A DNA stretch of 15,253 nucleotides from Frankiales bacterium. GTDB lineage: Bacteria > Actinomycetota > Actinomycetes > Mycobacteriales > SCTD01. The notes under the pieces were generated by a model. That model ran no database searches, had not been told where the DNA came from, and saw only the letters and a list, made by a program, of their open reading frames with translations. The number at the start of each line of letters is the position of its first letter. The stretch's first letter is position 1. Both the position numbers and the translations under genes were made by a program. The stretch lies in NCBI GenBank assembly GCA_025464695.1, contig JAODNQ010000180.1, forward strand, positions 1 through 15,253, written 5' to 3'. Positions 1 to 7,242 of this stretch are shown piece by piece.

Positions 1-1
1 G

Positions 2-466
2 CTCGCCGCGCTGCCGGCCGCCGTCGGCCGCCCCGGCACGGCGGGCCTCGGCGTCCTGCGCTGGGCGCAGCAGGTGCCCGGCCCCGACGTCCTGCCCGAC
101 GCCGGCGTCTGGCTGCCCGCCGCCCTCGCCGACGACGCCGACCCCCGGGTCCCGCCGTGGCTGCGTCCGTTCGGCGGCGACGTCCTGGTCGCCCTCGACG
201 ACGACGGCCGGTACCTCGCGGGCGTCGGCCTCAAGCGGCACCACGACACCGGGCGCGAGATCGCCGTGGTGACCGACGAGCGGGCCCGCGGGAAGGGCCT
301 CGCCCGGCGGCTCGTCGCGCAGGCGGCCCGGGCCGTGCAGGCCGAGGGCCGGGCCGTCGTCTACCTGCACGCCCCCGCCAACGAGGCCTCGGCCCGGGTC
401 GCCCGCGCGAGCGGCTTCCCCGACACCGGCTGGCAGGTCCTCGGCTTCTGGGAGCAGCGCCCCTAG
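2..466 (+). CDS. GNAT-family N-acetyltransferase, 5' end missing
   Basis: The frame is open from the left edge, so the N-terminus lies outside the window; 154 codons are visible before the TAG. The visible part has the GNAT core: a beta strand ([12 protein letters not shown]) leading into the acetyl-CoA pyrophosphate-binding motif [14 protein letters not shown], then a strand (AVVYLHAP) and the typical [17 protein letters not shown] segment, in which an Asn and a helix precede the 'GF' turn of the last strands. The family transfers an acetyl group from acetyl-CoA to an amine. The substrate cannot be read from the sequence. A GTG at position 74 could be an internal start, but coding-type codon use continues upstream of it, so I treat the gene as partial. 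It ends 9 bp before the convergent pdxY stop. I see no terminator between the two. Confidence 0.85.
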   Translation, partial: LAALPAAVGRPGTAGLGVLRWAQQVPGPDVLPDAGVWLPAALADDADPRVPPWLRPFGGDVLVALDDDGRYLAGVGLKRHHDTGREIAVVTDERARGKGLARRLVAQAARAVQAEGRAVVYLHAPANEASARVARASGFPDTGWQVLGFWEQRP

Positions 467-475
467 ACCTCCCGC

Positions 476-1324
476 TCAGACCTCGACCGCCTCGAAGACC
501 CGGGTCGGCGCGACCAGCTCCTCCTGGGCGGCCACCAGCAGCAGCTCGCGCGACCCTGCCTCCTCGGTCCGTCGCAGCAGCCCGAACACCGACGACGACG
601 CCGCCAACAGCGCCTCGACCGGGTCGCGGGACCGCAGCCAGGAGGCGAGGAACAGGGCCGCCACGGCGTCGCCGGCGCCGTTCACCGACAGCCCCAGCTT
701 CGGCGTCCGGACCCGGGCGTGGCGGCCGTCCTGCGACACGAGCAGGTCGACGGCGTCGTCCGGGGTGTCGTCCGTGACGAGCGACGTCGTGAGCACCGTC
801 CGGGGTCCGCGCGCCTGCACCGCGGCGACGGCGTCCTTCACCTCCCGCAGCGTGCGGCTGGTCGTGCCGGCGAGCAGGTCGAGCTCGAAGTGGTTGGGCG
901 TGACGAGGTCGGCCACGGGGACGGCGAGCCCGCGCACCAGGTCCGGCAGCTCCGGCGACACGAACACGCCCCGCCCGACGTCACCCATCACGGGGTCGCA
1001 GCAGTAGACGGCGTCCGGGTTCGCCGCCTTCACCCGGGCGACGGTCCCGACCACGGCCTGCGCGACGTCCGGGGAGCCGAGGTAGCCGGACAGCACGGCG
1101 TCGCAGCTGCCGAGCACGCCGCGGTCGGCGATGCCCACTACCAGCTCGTCGACCGAGGAGCCGTCGTAGACGCGGCCGCGCCAGGCCCCGTAGCCGGTGT
1201 GGTTGGAGAACTGCACGGTGTGGACCGGCCATGCCTCGACCCCGAGGCGCTGCAGGCAGAAGACGGCGGAGGCGTTGCCGACGTGGCCGTAGGCGACGTG
1301 CGACTGGACCGACAGGACGTTCAC
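476..1324 (-). CDS. pdxY: pyridoxal kinase PdxY
   Basis: This 282-residue protein of the ribokinase superfamily phosphorylates pyridoxal to pyridoxal 5'-phosphate with ATP (vitamin B6 salvage, cytosol). It opens with [20 protein letters not shown], the PdxY/PdxK substrate-binding N-terminus. NHTGYGAW lies at about 41-48, CCDPVMGD at 108-115, [12 protein letters not shown] at 142-153, and the anion-hole/catalytic motif NGAGDA at 215-220 with D219 as the general base. Length matches the family (about 280-290). The GTG at 1322-1324 is chosen because homology starts exactly there; the frame stays open upstream into aroA antisense but that part looks non-coding. It diverges from aroA with only 31 bp between start codons, so the two promoters must overlap. 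No clear Shine-Dalgarno is visible (only a GGGG run close to the start). Confidence 0.93.
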   Translation of the reverse strand: MNVLSVQSHVAYGHVGNASAVFCLQRLGVEAWPVHTVQFSNHTGYGAWRGRVYDGSSVDELVVGIADRGVLGSCDAVLSGYLGSPDVAQAVVGTVARVKAANPDAVYCCDPVMGDVGRGVFVSPELPDLVRGLAVPVADLVTPNHFELDLLAGTTSRTLREVKDAVAAVQARGPRTVLTTSLVTDDTPDDAVDLLVSQDGRHARVRTPKLGLSVNGAGDAVAALFLASWLRSRDPVEALLAASSSVFGLLRRTEEAGSRELLLVAAQEELVAPTRVFEAVEV

Positions 1325-1355
1325 GACCCCAGCCTGCCCTGCGAGACTGGAGCGT

Positions 1356-2639
1356 GTGACCTCCCGCGAGATCGTCCCCCTGACCGCGCCGCCGCGCGTC
1401 ACGCTGCGGCCGCCCGGGAGCAAGAGCATCACCAACCGCGCCCTGCTGTGCGCCGCGCTCGCCGAGGGCACCAGCCGCCTCAGCGGGGTCCTGCTCGCCG
1501 ACGACACCCGCGCCATGCTCGGCGCCGTGGCCGCCCTCGGCGCCGACGTCGTGCTCGACGAGGCCGCGTGCACCGCGACCGTCACCGGCACCGACCCGCG
1601 CCGCCTGACGTCGTCGGTCGCGGTCGACGCCCGGCAGTCGGGCACGACGTCGCGCTTCCTGCTGCCGGCGCTGGCGCTGTCGCCCGTCCCCGCCCGGCTG
1701 GACGGCGCGGAGCAGCTGCGGGCCCGCCCGTTCGGCCCGCAGGTCGACGCGCTGCGCGCGCTCGGCGCGACCGTCGTCGAGGACGGCGCGCCGGGCTCCC
1801 TGCCGCTGACGGTGTCGGGGCCGCTGCGCGGCGGGACGGTGTCGCTGCCGGGGCACCTGTCGAGCCAGTTCCTGTCGGGCCTGCTGCTGGCCGGCCCGCT
1901 CCTGCCGGAGGGCCTGCGGGTGGAGCTGACCAGCGCCCCCGTCTCGCTGCCGTACCTCGAGCTGACGCGGTCGGTGATGGAGGCCTTCGGCGTGCGGCTC
2001 GAGCCGGACGGCTGGGCGGTCCGGTCGGGCAGCTACCGGGCCACCGCGTACGACGTCGAACCCGACGCGAGTGCGGCCTCCTACCTGTGGGCCGCGGCGG
2101 CCGTGACCGGGGGGACCGTCACGGTGGACGGGCTCGGCAGCAGCAGCCGGCAGGGCGACGTCGCCTTCGTCGACCTGCTGGCCCGCATGGGCGCGGAGGT
2201 CGAGCAGACCGCGACGTCGACCACCGTGCGCGGCACCGGCGTGCTGCACGGGATCGACGTGGACATGCGCGACGTGTCCGACACCGCGCAGACGCTCGCA
2301 GCCGTCGCCGTCTTCGCCGACAGCCCGACCCGGATCACCGGCATCGGCTTCATACGGGCCAAGGAGACCGACCGCATCGCGGCGATGGTCACCGAGCTGC
2401 GGCGTGCCGGCCTCGACGCGACCGAGGACGCGGACGGCTTCACCGTCGTGCCTGCGACGCCCTCCCCCACCACCTTCGCCACCTACGACGACCACCGCAT
2501 GGCGATGAGCCTGTCGCTGCTGGGCCTGCGGGTGCCGGGGGTGCGCATCGCCGACCCCGGGTGCGTCGCGAAGACCTACCCCGGGTTCTTCGACGACCTC
2601 GAGCTGATGCGCGGCGGGCGCAGCGCCTTGCGGGCGTAG
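1356..2639 (+). CDS. aroA: 3-phosphoshikimate 1-carboxyvinyltransferase (EPSP synthase)
   Basis: This enzyme joins shikimate-3-phosphate and phosphoenolpyruvate to form EPSP, the sixth step of the shikimate pathway. The 427 residues match the family length. Visible motifs are GSKSITNRAL at 21-30 (K23, S24 and R28 bind substrate), QSGTTSRFLL at 94-103 with the PEP-site glycine G96, RARPFGPQVDAL at 122-133, the catalytic Asp in DVSDTAQT (D309), RAKETDR at 334-340 (K336, E337), DDHRMAM at 378-384, and K406 in VAKTYPG. All catalytic residues are therefore present. The Gly rather than Ala in the PEP loop suggests an ordinary glyphosate-sensitive type (inference). The GTG start is preceded closely by GGAG, and GAGACT lies 7 nt upstream as a possible -10 for a near-leaderless transcript. 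The last 64 bp overlap the convergent GGDEF gene. Confidence 0.96.
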   Translation: MTSREIVPLTAPPRVTLRPPGSKSITNRALLCAALAEGTSRLSGVLLADDTRAMLGAVAALGADVVLDEAACTATVTGTDPRRLTSSVAVDARQSGTTSRFLLPALALSPVPARLDGAEQLRARPFGPQVDALRALGATVVEDGAPGSLPLTVSGPLRGGTVSLPGHLSSQFLSGLLLAGPLLPEGLRVELTSAPVSLPYLELTRSVMEAFGVRLEPDGWAVRSGSYRATAYDVEPDASAASYLWAAAAVTGGTVTVDGLGSSSRQGDVAFVDLLARMGAEVEQTATSTTVRGTGVLHGIDVDMRDVSDTAQTLAAVAVFADSPTRITGIGFIRAKETDRIAAMVTELRRAGLDATEDADGFTVVPATPSPTTFATYDDHRMAMSLSLLGLRVPGVRIADPGCVAKTYPGFFDDLELMRGGRSALRA

Positions 2640-3505
2640 AGCTCCTCGTCGGCCCGCGCCAGCACGTCGGCGGCGCTGTCCCCGTCACGGGCGCCGGCCA
2701 GCCCGACGCTGACCGAGCCCTGCCCGGCGAGGTCGGCGTTGACGAGGGCGAACCGCTTCTCGACGTCGTCCTGCCCGGCGCCCGGCAGCACGCACACGAA
2801 CTCGTCCCCGCCGTACCGCACCACGACGTCGTAGGGCCGGAGCCGGCGACGCAGGCTCACGGCGACGGCGACGAGCAGCCGGTCACCGGCGGCGTGCCCG
2901 CCCTCGTCGTTGACCCGCTTCAGGTGGTCGACGTCCAGGAAGGCCACGGTCAGCGCCGAGCCGGTGCGCTGCGCCCGCAGGACCTCCCGCTCGAGCTGGC
3001 GCAGCCCGGGGCCGCGCACGTAGGCGCCGGTGAGCACGTCGACCGATGCCTCGTCGCGGTCGTGCGCGGACGCTCCCCGGTCGTGGCCGGCCCGTCCCCG
3101 CTCCTCCGCCCCGAGGGTGCGGTCGTCGCGCGCCGTGCTGCGGTCCCGCTCCGCGTCCTGGCGCTGCCCGGCGCCGGCTGCCCGGTCCGCCGACGCCAGG
3201 GTGCGGTCGGCCGCCGCGTGGTACCGCGCCTCGACCGCCCGCCGTCGCGCGTCCTCCGGCGGCTCGCCGCTCTCGCCCTCGCGCTGCACCGCGTCGACGT
3301 CGCGCTCCTCGGCCGCGCGGTCACGGTCGCGGGCCGCGAGGTCGCGCACCCCGGACACCACGTCGCGGAGCTCGGCGGCGTCGTCACGCAGGTCGCCGGC
3401 GTCGTCCCGCTGGTCGGCCTCGACGTCCCGCTGACGGGCGGCGTCGTCGCGCCGCTGGCCGGTGTCGTCGACGTGCCCGGACCAGCCGTCGCGAGCGTCT
3501 GTCAC
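2576..3505 (-). CDS. diguanylate cyclase (GGDEF) with charged heptad-repeat N-terminus
   Basis: Predicted 309-residue soluble protein. Residues 13-75 form nine consecutive heptads of the form D-x-x-(mostly A)-x-x-R. Residues about 87-150 form ten more heptads with an Arg every seventh position, usually as Asp-Arg. A GGDEF domain follows from about 155: VDVLTGAYVR, FLDVDHLKRVND (189-200), a product-inhibition I-site RPYD at 223-226, and GGDEF itself at 232-236. It ends with the usual ADEELYARK. All signature positions are intact, so it should make cyclic di-GMP from two GTP and be feedback-inhibited (family knowledge). I see no membrane segment or PAS/GAF sensor; the heptad region replaces them. 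The GTG start at 3505 is chosen because the upstream reading loses coding character, and a GGGGGG run lies about 8 nt upstream. Its 3' end overlaps aroA. Confidence 0.88.
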   Translation of the reverse strand: MTDARDGWSGHVDDTGQRRDDAARQRDVEADQRDDAGDLRDDAAELRDVVSGVRDLAARDRDRAAEERDVDAVQREGESGEPPEDARRRAVEARYHAAADRTLASADRAAGAGQRQDAERDRSTARDDRTLGAEERGRAGHDRGASAHDRDEASVDVLTGAYVRGPGLRQLEREVLRAQRTGSALTVAFLDVDHLKRVNDEGGHAAGDRLLVAVAVSLRRRLRPYDVVVRYGGDEFVCVLPGAGQDDVEKRFALVNADLAGQGSVSVGLAGARDGDSAADVLARADEELYARKALRPPRISSRSSKNPG

Positions 3506-3526
3506 AGCGCGCCCCCCAGCAGCCCC

Positions 3527-3543
3527 GGAGCAGCCCCTGCTCC
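3527..3543 (-). promoter_or_regulatory. Strong hairpin between selO and the GGDEF gene
   Basis: A perfect 7-bp stem (GGAGCAG / CTGCTCC) encloses a 3-nt CCC loop. It can be lengthened by three more G-C pairs (3524-3526 with 3545-3547) across a single bulged C. It lies 42 nt beyond the selO stop and 22 nt upstream of the GGDEF start codon. There is no T-tract after it on the minus strand, so it is not a classical intrinsic terminator. It could be a factor-dependent terminator, an mRNA 3'-end stabiliser or a 5'-leader structure for the GGDEF message. Confidence 0.45.
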
Positions 3544-3584
3544 CGGGAGAGCATGACAGACGGTCCGGGGCCGGAGCGCGTGGA

Positions 3585-5030
3585 TCAGGTGCCGCAGAAG
3601 GTCCGGTACCCGTCGTCCTGCGGCCCCGGCTCGGCGTACCGCTCCAGGCCCGGCCGCTCCGTAAACGGGTCCGACACCGCCTCGAGCAACCGCGACACCG
3701 GTGCGAGGTCGCCCGCGGCACCGGCCGCGAGCGCCTCCTCGACGAGGTGGTTGCGCGGCACGTACACCGGGTTCACCCGGTCCATGGCCTCGGCGTCCGG
3801 GCCGAGCGCCCGCCAGCGGGCGAGCCACGCGTCGATGCCGGCGAGGTCCAGGAACAGGCTGCGGGCCGGCTCGGTGTCCCCGCGCGCGGCTCCCGAGAGG
3901 CGGCGGAACAGGGAGGTGAGGTCGACGCGGTCGGTCTGCATCAGGACGAGCAGGTCCTGCGCCAGGACGTCGTCGGCGACCGCCAGCCCGAGCTTGGCGC
4001 GCAGGCCGTCGGACCACGCCTGCCGGTAGTGCACCCCGAAGGCGTCGAGGGAGGCGACGGCGCGCTCGATCGCCGCGTCCTGGTCGTCGGCCAGCAGGGG
4101 CAGCAGCGTCTCGGCCAGGCGCGCGAGGTCCCACTGCACGAGGGCGGGCTGGTTGCCGTAGGCGTAGCGGCCACCCTCGTCGATGGAGCTGAAGACGGTG
4201 GCGGGGTCGTAGCCGTCGAGGAAGGCGCAGGGGCCGTAGTCGATGGTCTCACCGGAGATCGTCACGTTGTCGGTGTTGAGCACGCCGTGGACGAAGCCCA
4301 CGAGCATCCACTGCGCCACGAGCCGCGCCTGGACCGCGACGACGGCGTCGAACAGCGCGCGGTACGGGTGCTCCGCCGACGCCGCCTCGGGGTGGTGCCG
4401 CGCGATCGCGACGTCGGCGAGCCGGCGCAGCAGCGCGAGGTCCTGCGAGGCGGCGGCGTACTGGAAGCTCCCGACGCGCAGGTGACTGCTGGCCACCCGG
4501 ACCAGCACCGCTCCCGGCTGCGGCTGCTCCCGCCGCACGGTGCGGCCGGTCGCGACCACGCCGAGGGACCGCGTCGTCGGGATCCCCAGGGCGTGCATGG
4601 CCTCGCTCACGACGTGCTCGCGCAGCATCGGGCCGACGGCGGCGAACCCGTCGCCCCCGCGGGAGAACGGGGTCGGTCCGGAGCCCTTGAGGTGCAGGTC
4701 GCGCAGCCGCCCCTCGGCGTCGGTGAGCTCGCCGAGCAGCAGCGCGCGGCCGTCGCCGAGCCGGGGGTTGAAGCCGCCGAACTGGTGGCCGGCGTAGGCC
4801 TGGGCGACCGGGCGCGCACCCTCGGGCAGGTCGAGCCCGAGCAGCGCCCGCACGCCGTCGTCGCTGCGCAGCCGCTCCGGGTCGAGACCGAGCTCGCGCG
4901 CGAGCGGCTCGTTCAGCACGAGCAGCCGCGGGTCGGGGGCCTCGGCCGCCTGCCACGCGACCGCCATCTCGGGCAGGTCGGTCGCGAAGCGGGCGTCGAG
5001 GGCGAGAGGGGGAGGCGCCGTGGTCGTCAC
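3585..5030 (-). CDS. selO: Protein adenylyltransferase SelO (YdiU family)
   Basis: This 481-residue pseudokinase-fold enzyme transfers AMP from ATP to protein side chains (AMPylation) and is linked to redox stress in characterised homologues. Visible family motifs are [19 protein letters not shown] at about 78-96, [16 protein letters not shown] at 113-128 (K115, active-site Arg/Gly loop), [15 protein letters not shown] at 142-156, the catalytic/metal segment GVLNTDNV at 249-256 (D254, N255), [10 protein letters not shown] at 263-272 (metal Asp 264), and [16 protein letters not shown]268 and C479, the latter in the C-terminal FCGT, match the cysteine pair known to form a regulatory disulfide in E. 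coli SelO. No selenocysteine is seen. Start: GTG at 5030, where homology begins; the AGGGG touching it is too close to act as a normal Shine-Dalgarno. It is co-directional with the GGDEF gene, 79 bp downstream. Confidence 0.94.
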   Translation of the reverse strand: MTTTAPPPLALDARFATDLPEMAVAWQAAEAPDPRLLVLNEPLARELGLDPERLRSDDGVRALLGLDLPEGARPVAQAYAGHQFGGFNPRLGDGRALLLGELTDAEGRLRDLHLKGSGPTPFSRGGDGFAAVGPMLREHVVSEAMHALGIPTTRSLGVVATGRTVRREQPQPGAVLVRVASSHLRVGSFQYAAASQDLALLRRLADVAIARHHPEAASAEHPYRALFDAVVAVQARLVAQWMLVGFVHGVLNTDNVTISGETIDYGPCAFLDGYDPATVFSSIDEGGRYAYGNQPALVQWDLARLAETLLPLLADDQDAAIERAVASLDAFGVHYRQAWSDGLRAKLGLAVADDVLAQDLLVLMQTDRVDLTSLFRRLSGAARGDTEPARSLFLDLAGIDAWLARWRALGPDAEAMDRVNPVYVPRNHLVEEALAAGAAGDLAPVSRLLEAVSDPFTERPGLERYAEPGPQDDGYRTFCGT

Positions 5031-5104
5031 CCCCTGTCCAACACCGCACCCCCCGGCCCGCTTCCGCCTGTGGACGCCGTCGGCCCGGTGCCCGCGGGTC
5101 GCCG

Positions 5105-5110
5105 TACGGT
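5105..5110 (+). promoter_or_regulatory. Candidate -10 box for a leaderless transcript
   Basis: TACGGT fits the actinobacterial TAnnnT -10 pattern and ends 6 nt before the GTG at 5117. That would place transcription start at or near the start codon. I see no convincing -35 element at the expected distance. The 86-bp gap also has to hold the divergent selO promoter. Confidence 0.35.
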
Positions 5111-5116
5111 GCCCGG

Positions 5117-5557
5117 GTGGTGGACGTCGAGGCGGTGCGCGGGCTGGCGCGACAGGTCGCGGGCCTCGCCGACGCGACCCGGGCGACGGCCTCCCGCACC
5201 CGCGACACGCACCGTGTGCAGTGGCAGTCGGTCGCGGCCGAGCGCTGGCGTCAGGACCTCGCCGGACGGGCCGACGGGCTCGAGCACTGCGCTGCCGACC
5301 TGGACGCGGCGGCCCGCGCACTGCACGCCCACGCGGACGCGGTCGAGCACCGGCTGGCGCAGGTCGCGGCCGCCGAGCGGGCGTTCGGCGACCTGCTCGA
5401 CCGGGCCCGCACCACCGTCGCCGGGACCGCGCACGCCACCGGCGACGCGGCGCACGACGCCGCCCAGGCCGCCGCGGAGCGCCTGCTGGCCGCGGCGCGG
5501 TCGGTGCCCGGCCCGGGCTCGCTGTCGTGGCCGGGGTTCCTGTCCGGCCTGCACTGA
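5117..5557 (+). CDS. Small helical WXG100-like protein
   Basis: A 146-residue protein, almost wholly alpha-helical in composition (Ala, Arg, Glu, Asp, Leu, His), with no signal peptide or membrane segment. Residues 1-95 resemble the WXG100/ESX-like helical-hairpin proteins of actinomycetes: a first amphipathic helix, a Trp-containing turn region ([16 protein letters not shown]36 and W44), and a second helix ([20 protein letters not shown]). There is no strict W-x-G; a W-x-S (WQS) is present instead. The C-terminal 50 residues are Ala-rich and end in a Pro/Gly/Trp tail. No type VII secretion component is visible in this window, so a secreted role is only a guess. Two tandem GTG codons (5117 and 5120) could start it; a possible -10 box just upstream favours near-leaderless expression. 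Its 3' end lies inside the first copy of a 47-bp repeat. Confidence 0.65.
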   Translation: MVDVEAVRGLARQVAGLADATRATASRTRDTHRVQWQSVAAERWRQDLAGRADGLEHCAADLDAAARALHAHADAVEHRLAQVAAAERAFGDLLDRARTTVAGTAHATGDAAHDAAQAAAERLLAAARSVPGPGSLSWPGFLSGLH

Positions 5558-5635
5558 CGGCCTGCACTGGTGTCCGACCTGCACGGGGGTCCGACCTGCA
5601 CGTCCTGCCTGCGCTGACGTCCGGCCCGCACCGGC
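5542..5635. repeat. Two-copy 47-bp imperfect direct repeat
   Basis: Two adjacent 47-bp units lie at 5542-5588 and 5589-5635. Each unit begins with GTCCGRCCTGCAC and carries a second related copy 30 nt later, so the core recurs at 5542, 5572, 5589 and 5619 (spacings 30, 17, 30). The first core spans the last codons and stop of the WXG100-like gene. This suggests that the noncoding tail arose by duplication of the gene's 3' end. The unit is not palindromic and I find no stem or T-tract that would make it a terminator. Confidence 0.6.
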
Positions 5636-5637
5636 CT

Positions 5638-5653
5638 CGGGCATCATCGCCCG
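5638..5653. promoter_or_regulatory. Inverted repeat abutting the oxidoreductase start codon
   Basis: CGGGC and GCCCG flank a 6-nt ATCATC spacer and end one base before the ATG at 5655. In RNA this would be a hairpin covering the initiation region; in DNA it could be a small operator. No Shine-Dalgarno is present. Five-base arms can occur by chance in DNA this GC-rich, so support is weak. Confidence 0.25.
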
Positions 5654-5654
5654 C

Positions 5655-6695
5655 ATGACCGGACCGGAGCGGACGAGCGACGTCGACCCGACCGAGGTCC
5701 GGTGGGGCGTGGTCGGCCCGGGGCGGATCGCGGAGAAGGTCGTGCAGGACCTCGCTCTCGTCGAGGGCGCCCGCCTGGTCGCCGTCGCGTCGCGGTCGCT
5801 GTCACGGGCGCAGGACTTCGCCCACCGGCACGGGGCGGAGACGGCCCACGGCTCCTACGCCGACGTGCTCGAGGACCACGGCGTCGACGTGCTCTACCTG
5901 GCGACGCCCCACGCGCAGCACGCCGCCGTCGCCCTCGCCGCGCTGACCGCCGGCAAGGCGCTGCTGGTCGAGAAGTCCTTCACCGCCACGCACGCCGGGG
6001 CGGTCGACGTCGTCGACCTCGCGCGTCGCAGCGGCACCTTCGTGATGGAGGCGATGTGGACGCGCTTCCAGCCGGCCGTCGTCGCGCTGCGGGAGCTCGT
6101 GGCCGACGGCGCGGTCGGTGAGCTGCGCTCGGTGCAGGCCGACCTCGGCGTGCAGCGCACGTTCGACCCGGCCGACCGCCTGTTCGCCCTCGAGCTCGGC
6201 GGCGGCGCCCTGCTGGACCTCGGCGTCTACGTGGTGTCGTTCGCCCAGATGCTGCTGGGCACGCCCGACACCGTCACGGCCACCGGCTCGCGGTACCCCA
6301 CCGGCGTCGACGCCGAGGCCGCCGTCCTGCTCGGGTACGCCGACGGCCGGACGGCGACCCTCATGACGTCGCTGCGGTGCGCCCTGCCGGGCTCGGCCCG
6401 CGTGTTCGGCACGGGCGGTTGGATCGACGTCCTGCCGCGGTTCCACCACCCGCAGACGATCGTGCTGCACCGCGCCGGCCGCGAGCCGGAGACGATCACG
6501 CGGCCGCAGCTCGGCGGCGGGTACGCGCACGAGCTGGCCGAGGTCACGGAGTGCCTGCGCGCGGGGCGGAATGAGAGCGCGGTCATGCCGCTGCAGGACA
6601 CGCTCGACGTCCAGCGCGTGCTGCAGCAGGCGGCCGACCAGCTCGGGGTCCGGCACACCGAGGCCGAGGTCGACCTGGCGGAGCGGCTGGCCTGA
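5655..6695 (+). CDS. Gfo/Idh/MocA-family oxidoreductase
   Basis: A 346-residue NAD(P)-dependent oxidoreductase with an N-terminal Rossmann fold: [19 protein letters not shown] at about 15-33 carries the glycine-rich turn, and [21 protein letters not shown] at 81-101 is the usual second half. The conserved EK-x-F appears as EKSF at 106-109, with K107 as the likely catalytic/binding Lys. The C-terminal domain begins with [10 protein letters not shown] (131-140) and [11 protein letters not shown] (182-192). The EKSFT and EAMWTRFxP wording is characteristic of the branch related to dimeric dihydrodiol dehydrogenases and sugar-1,5-lactone-forming enzymes; the substrate is unknown. The first 14 residues are a non-conserved leader. 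ATG is the only good start. It is convergent with the carbonic anhydrase-like gene, with 6 bp between the stops. It appears to be transcribed alone, after the repeat region. Confidence 0.9.
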   Translation: MTGPERTSDVDPTEVRWGVVGPGRIAEKVVQDLALVEGARLVAVASRSLSRAQDFAHRHGAETAHGSYADVLEDHGVDVLYLATPHAQHAAVALAALTAGKALLVEKSFTATHAGAVDVVDLARRSGTFVMEAMWTRFQPAVVALRELVADGAVGELRSVQADLGVQRTFDPADRLFALELGGGALLDLGVYVVSFAQMLLGTPDTVTATGSRYPTGVDAEAAVLLGYADGRTATLMTSLRCALPGSARVFGTGGWIDVLPRFHHPQTIVLHRAGREPETITRPQLGGGYAHELAEVTECLRAGRNESAVMPLQDTLDVQRVLQQAADQLGVRHTEAEVDLAERLA

Positions 6696-6701
6696 CGGCT
6701 C

Positions 6702-7217
6702 TCAGACGGCCTGGGCCTGCCGGTGCTGCTCCACCAGGTCCAGGTAGACCGCGGCGTTCAGGGCGATCAGCTCGCGCTCCTCGGCCGTCGTCTCGCGGCG
6801 CACCTTGCCCGGCGTGCCGACCACGAGGGAGCCGGGCGGCACGACGGTGCCGGGGCTGACGAGAGCACCTGCTCCGATCATCGACCCGGTGCCGATCCGG
6901 GCACCGTTCATCACGACCGCGCCCATCCCGACGAGGACGTCGTCCTCGACGGTGCAGCCGTGCAGCACGGCCGCGTGACCCACGCTCACGCCGGCGCCGA
7001 CGACGAGCGGGAAGCCGGGGTCGGCGTGCAGCACGCAGCCGTCCTGCAGGTTGGTGCGGTGGCCGACGCGGATGCTGTCGCCGTCGCCCCGGAGCACCGC
7101 GGAGTACCAGACGCTGGCCTGCTCGCCGAGCGTGACCGCGCCGACGACGCGGGCGGTGTCCGCCACCCAGGCGGTGGCGGCTACGTCGGGGGCCCTCCCG
7201 GGCAGGCTCAGCAGCAT
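6702..7217 (-). CDS. Gamma carbonic anhydrase-like hexapeptide-repeat protein
   Basis: A 171-residue left-handed beta-helix protein built from hexapeptide repeats ([LIV]-G-x-x-x-x), e.g. VTLGEQASVWYSAVLRGD and VLVGMGAVVMNGARIGTGSMIGAGALV, followed by a C-terminal helix. The three zinc-ligand histidines of gamma-class carbonic anhydrases are at H64, H81 and H86; the last two keep the five-residue spacing of the archaeal Cam enzyme. The protein could therefore hydrate CO2 or bind metal, although many members of this YrdA/PaaY-like group have no proven activity. The acidic loop of true Cam is absent. ATG at 7217; no clear Shine-Dalgarno. It begins 25 bp downstream of the desaturase stop on the same strand, so co-transcription with that gene and perhaps the TetR gene is likely. 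The link to lipid desaturation is unexplained. Confidence 0.9.
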   Translation of the reverse strand: MLLSLPGRAPDVAATAWVADTARVVGAVTLGEQASVWYSAVLRGDGDSIRVGHRTNLQDGCVLHADPGFPLVVGAGVSVGHAAVLHGCTVEDDVLVGMGAVVMNGARIGTGSMIGAGALVSPGTVVPPGSLVVGTPGKVRRETTAEERELIALNAAVYLDLVEQHRQAQAV

Positions 7218-7242
7218 CGGCGCAGCCTGGCACGCCGTGGGC

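Noticed and set aside
1635..1665. Possible glyphosate-tolerant (class II) EPSP synthase
   Set aside because: The PEP-site loop keeps Gly (S-G-T-T), not the Ala-type change of the tolerant class, and the other motifs are of the ordinary type.
719..3556. Very long open frame on the plus strand across pdxY, aroA and the GGDEF gene
   Set aside because: It is out of frame or antisense to three well-supported genes, is Arg/Pro/Ala-rich without motifs, and is an artefact of high GC content, where stop codons are rare.
3462..5654. Open frame continuous with the Gfo/Idh/MocA gene, extending far upstream
   Set aside because: Only the part after ATG 5655 shows family motifs; the rest is antisense to selO or out of frame with the WXG100-like gene.
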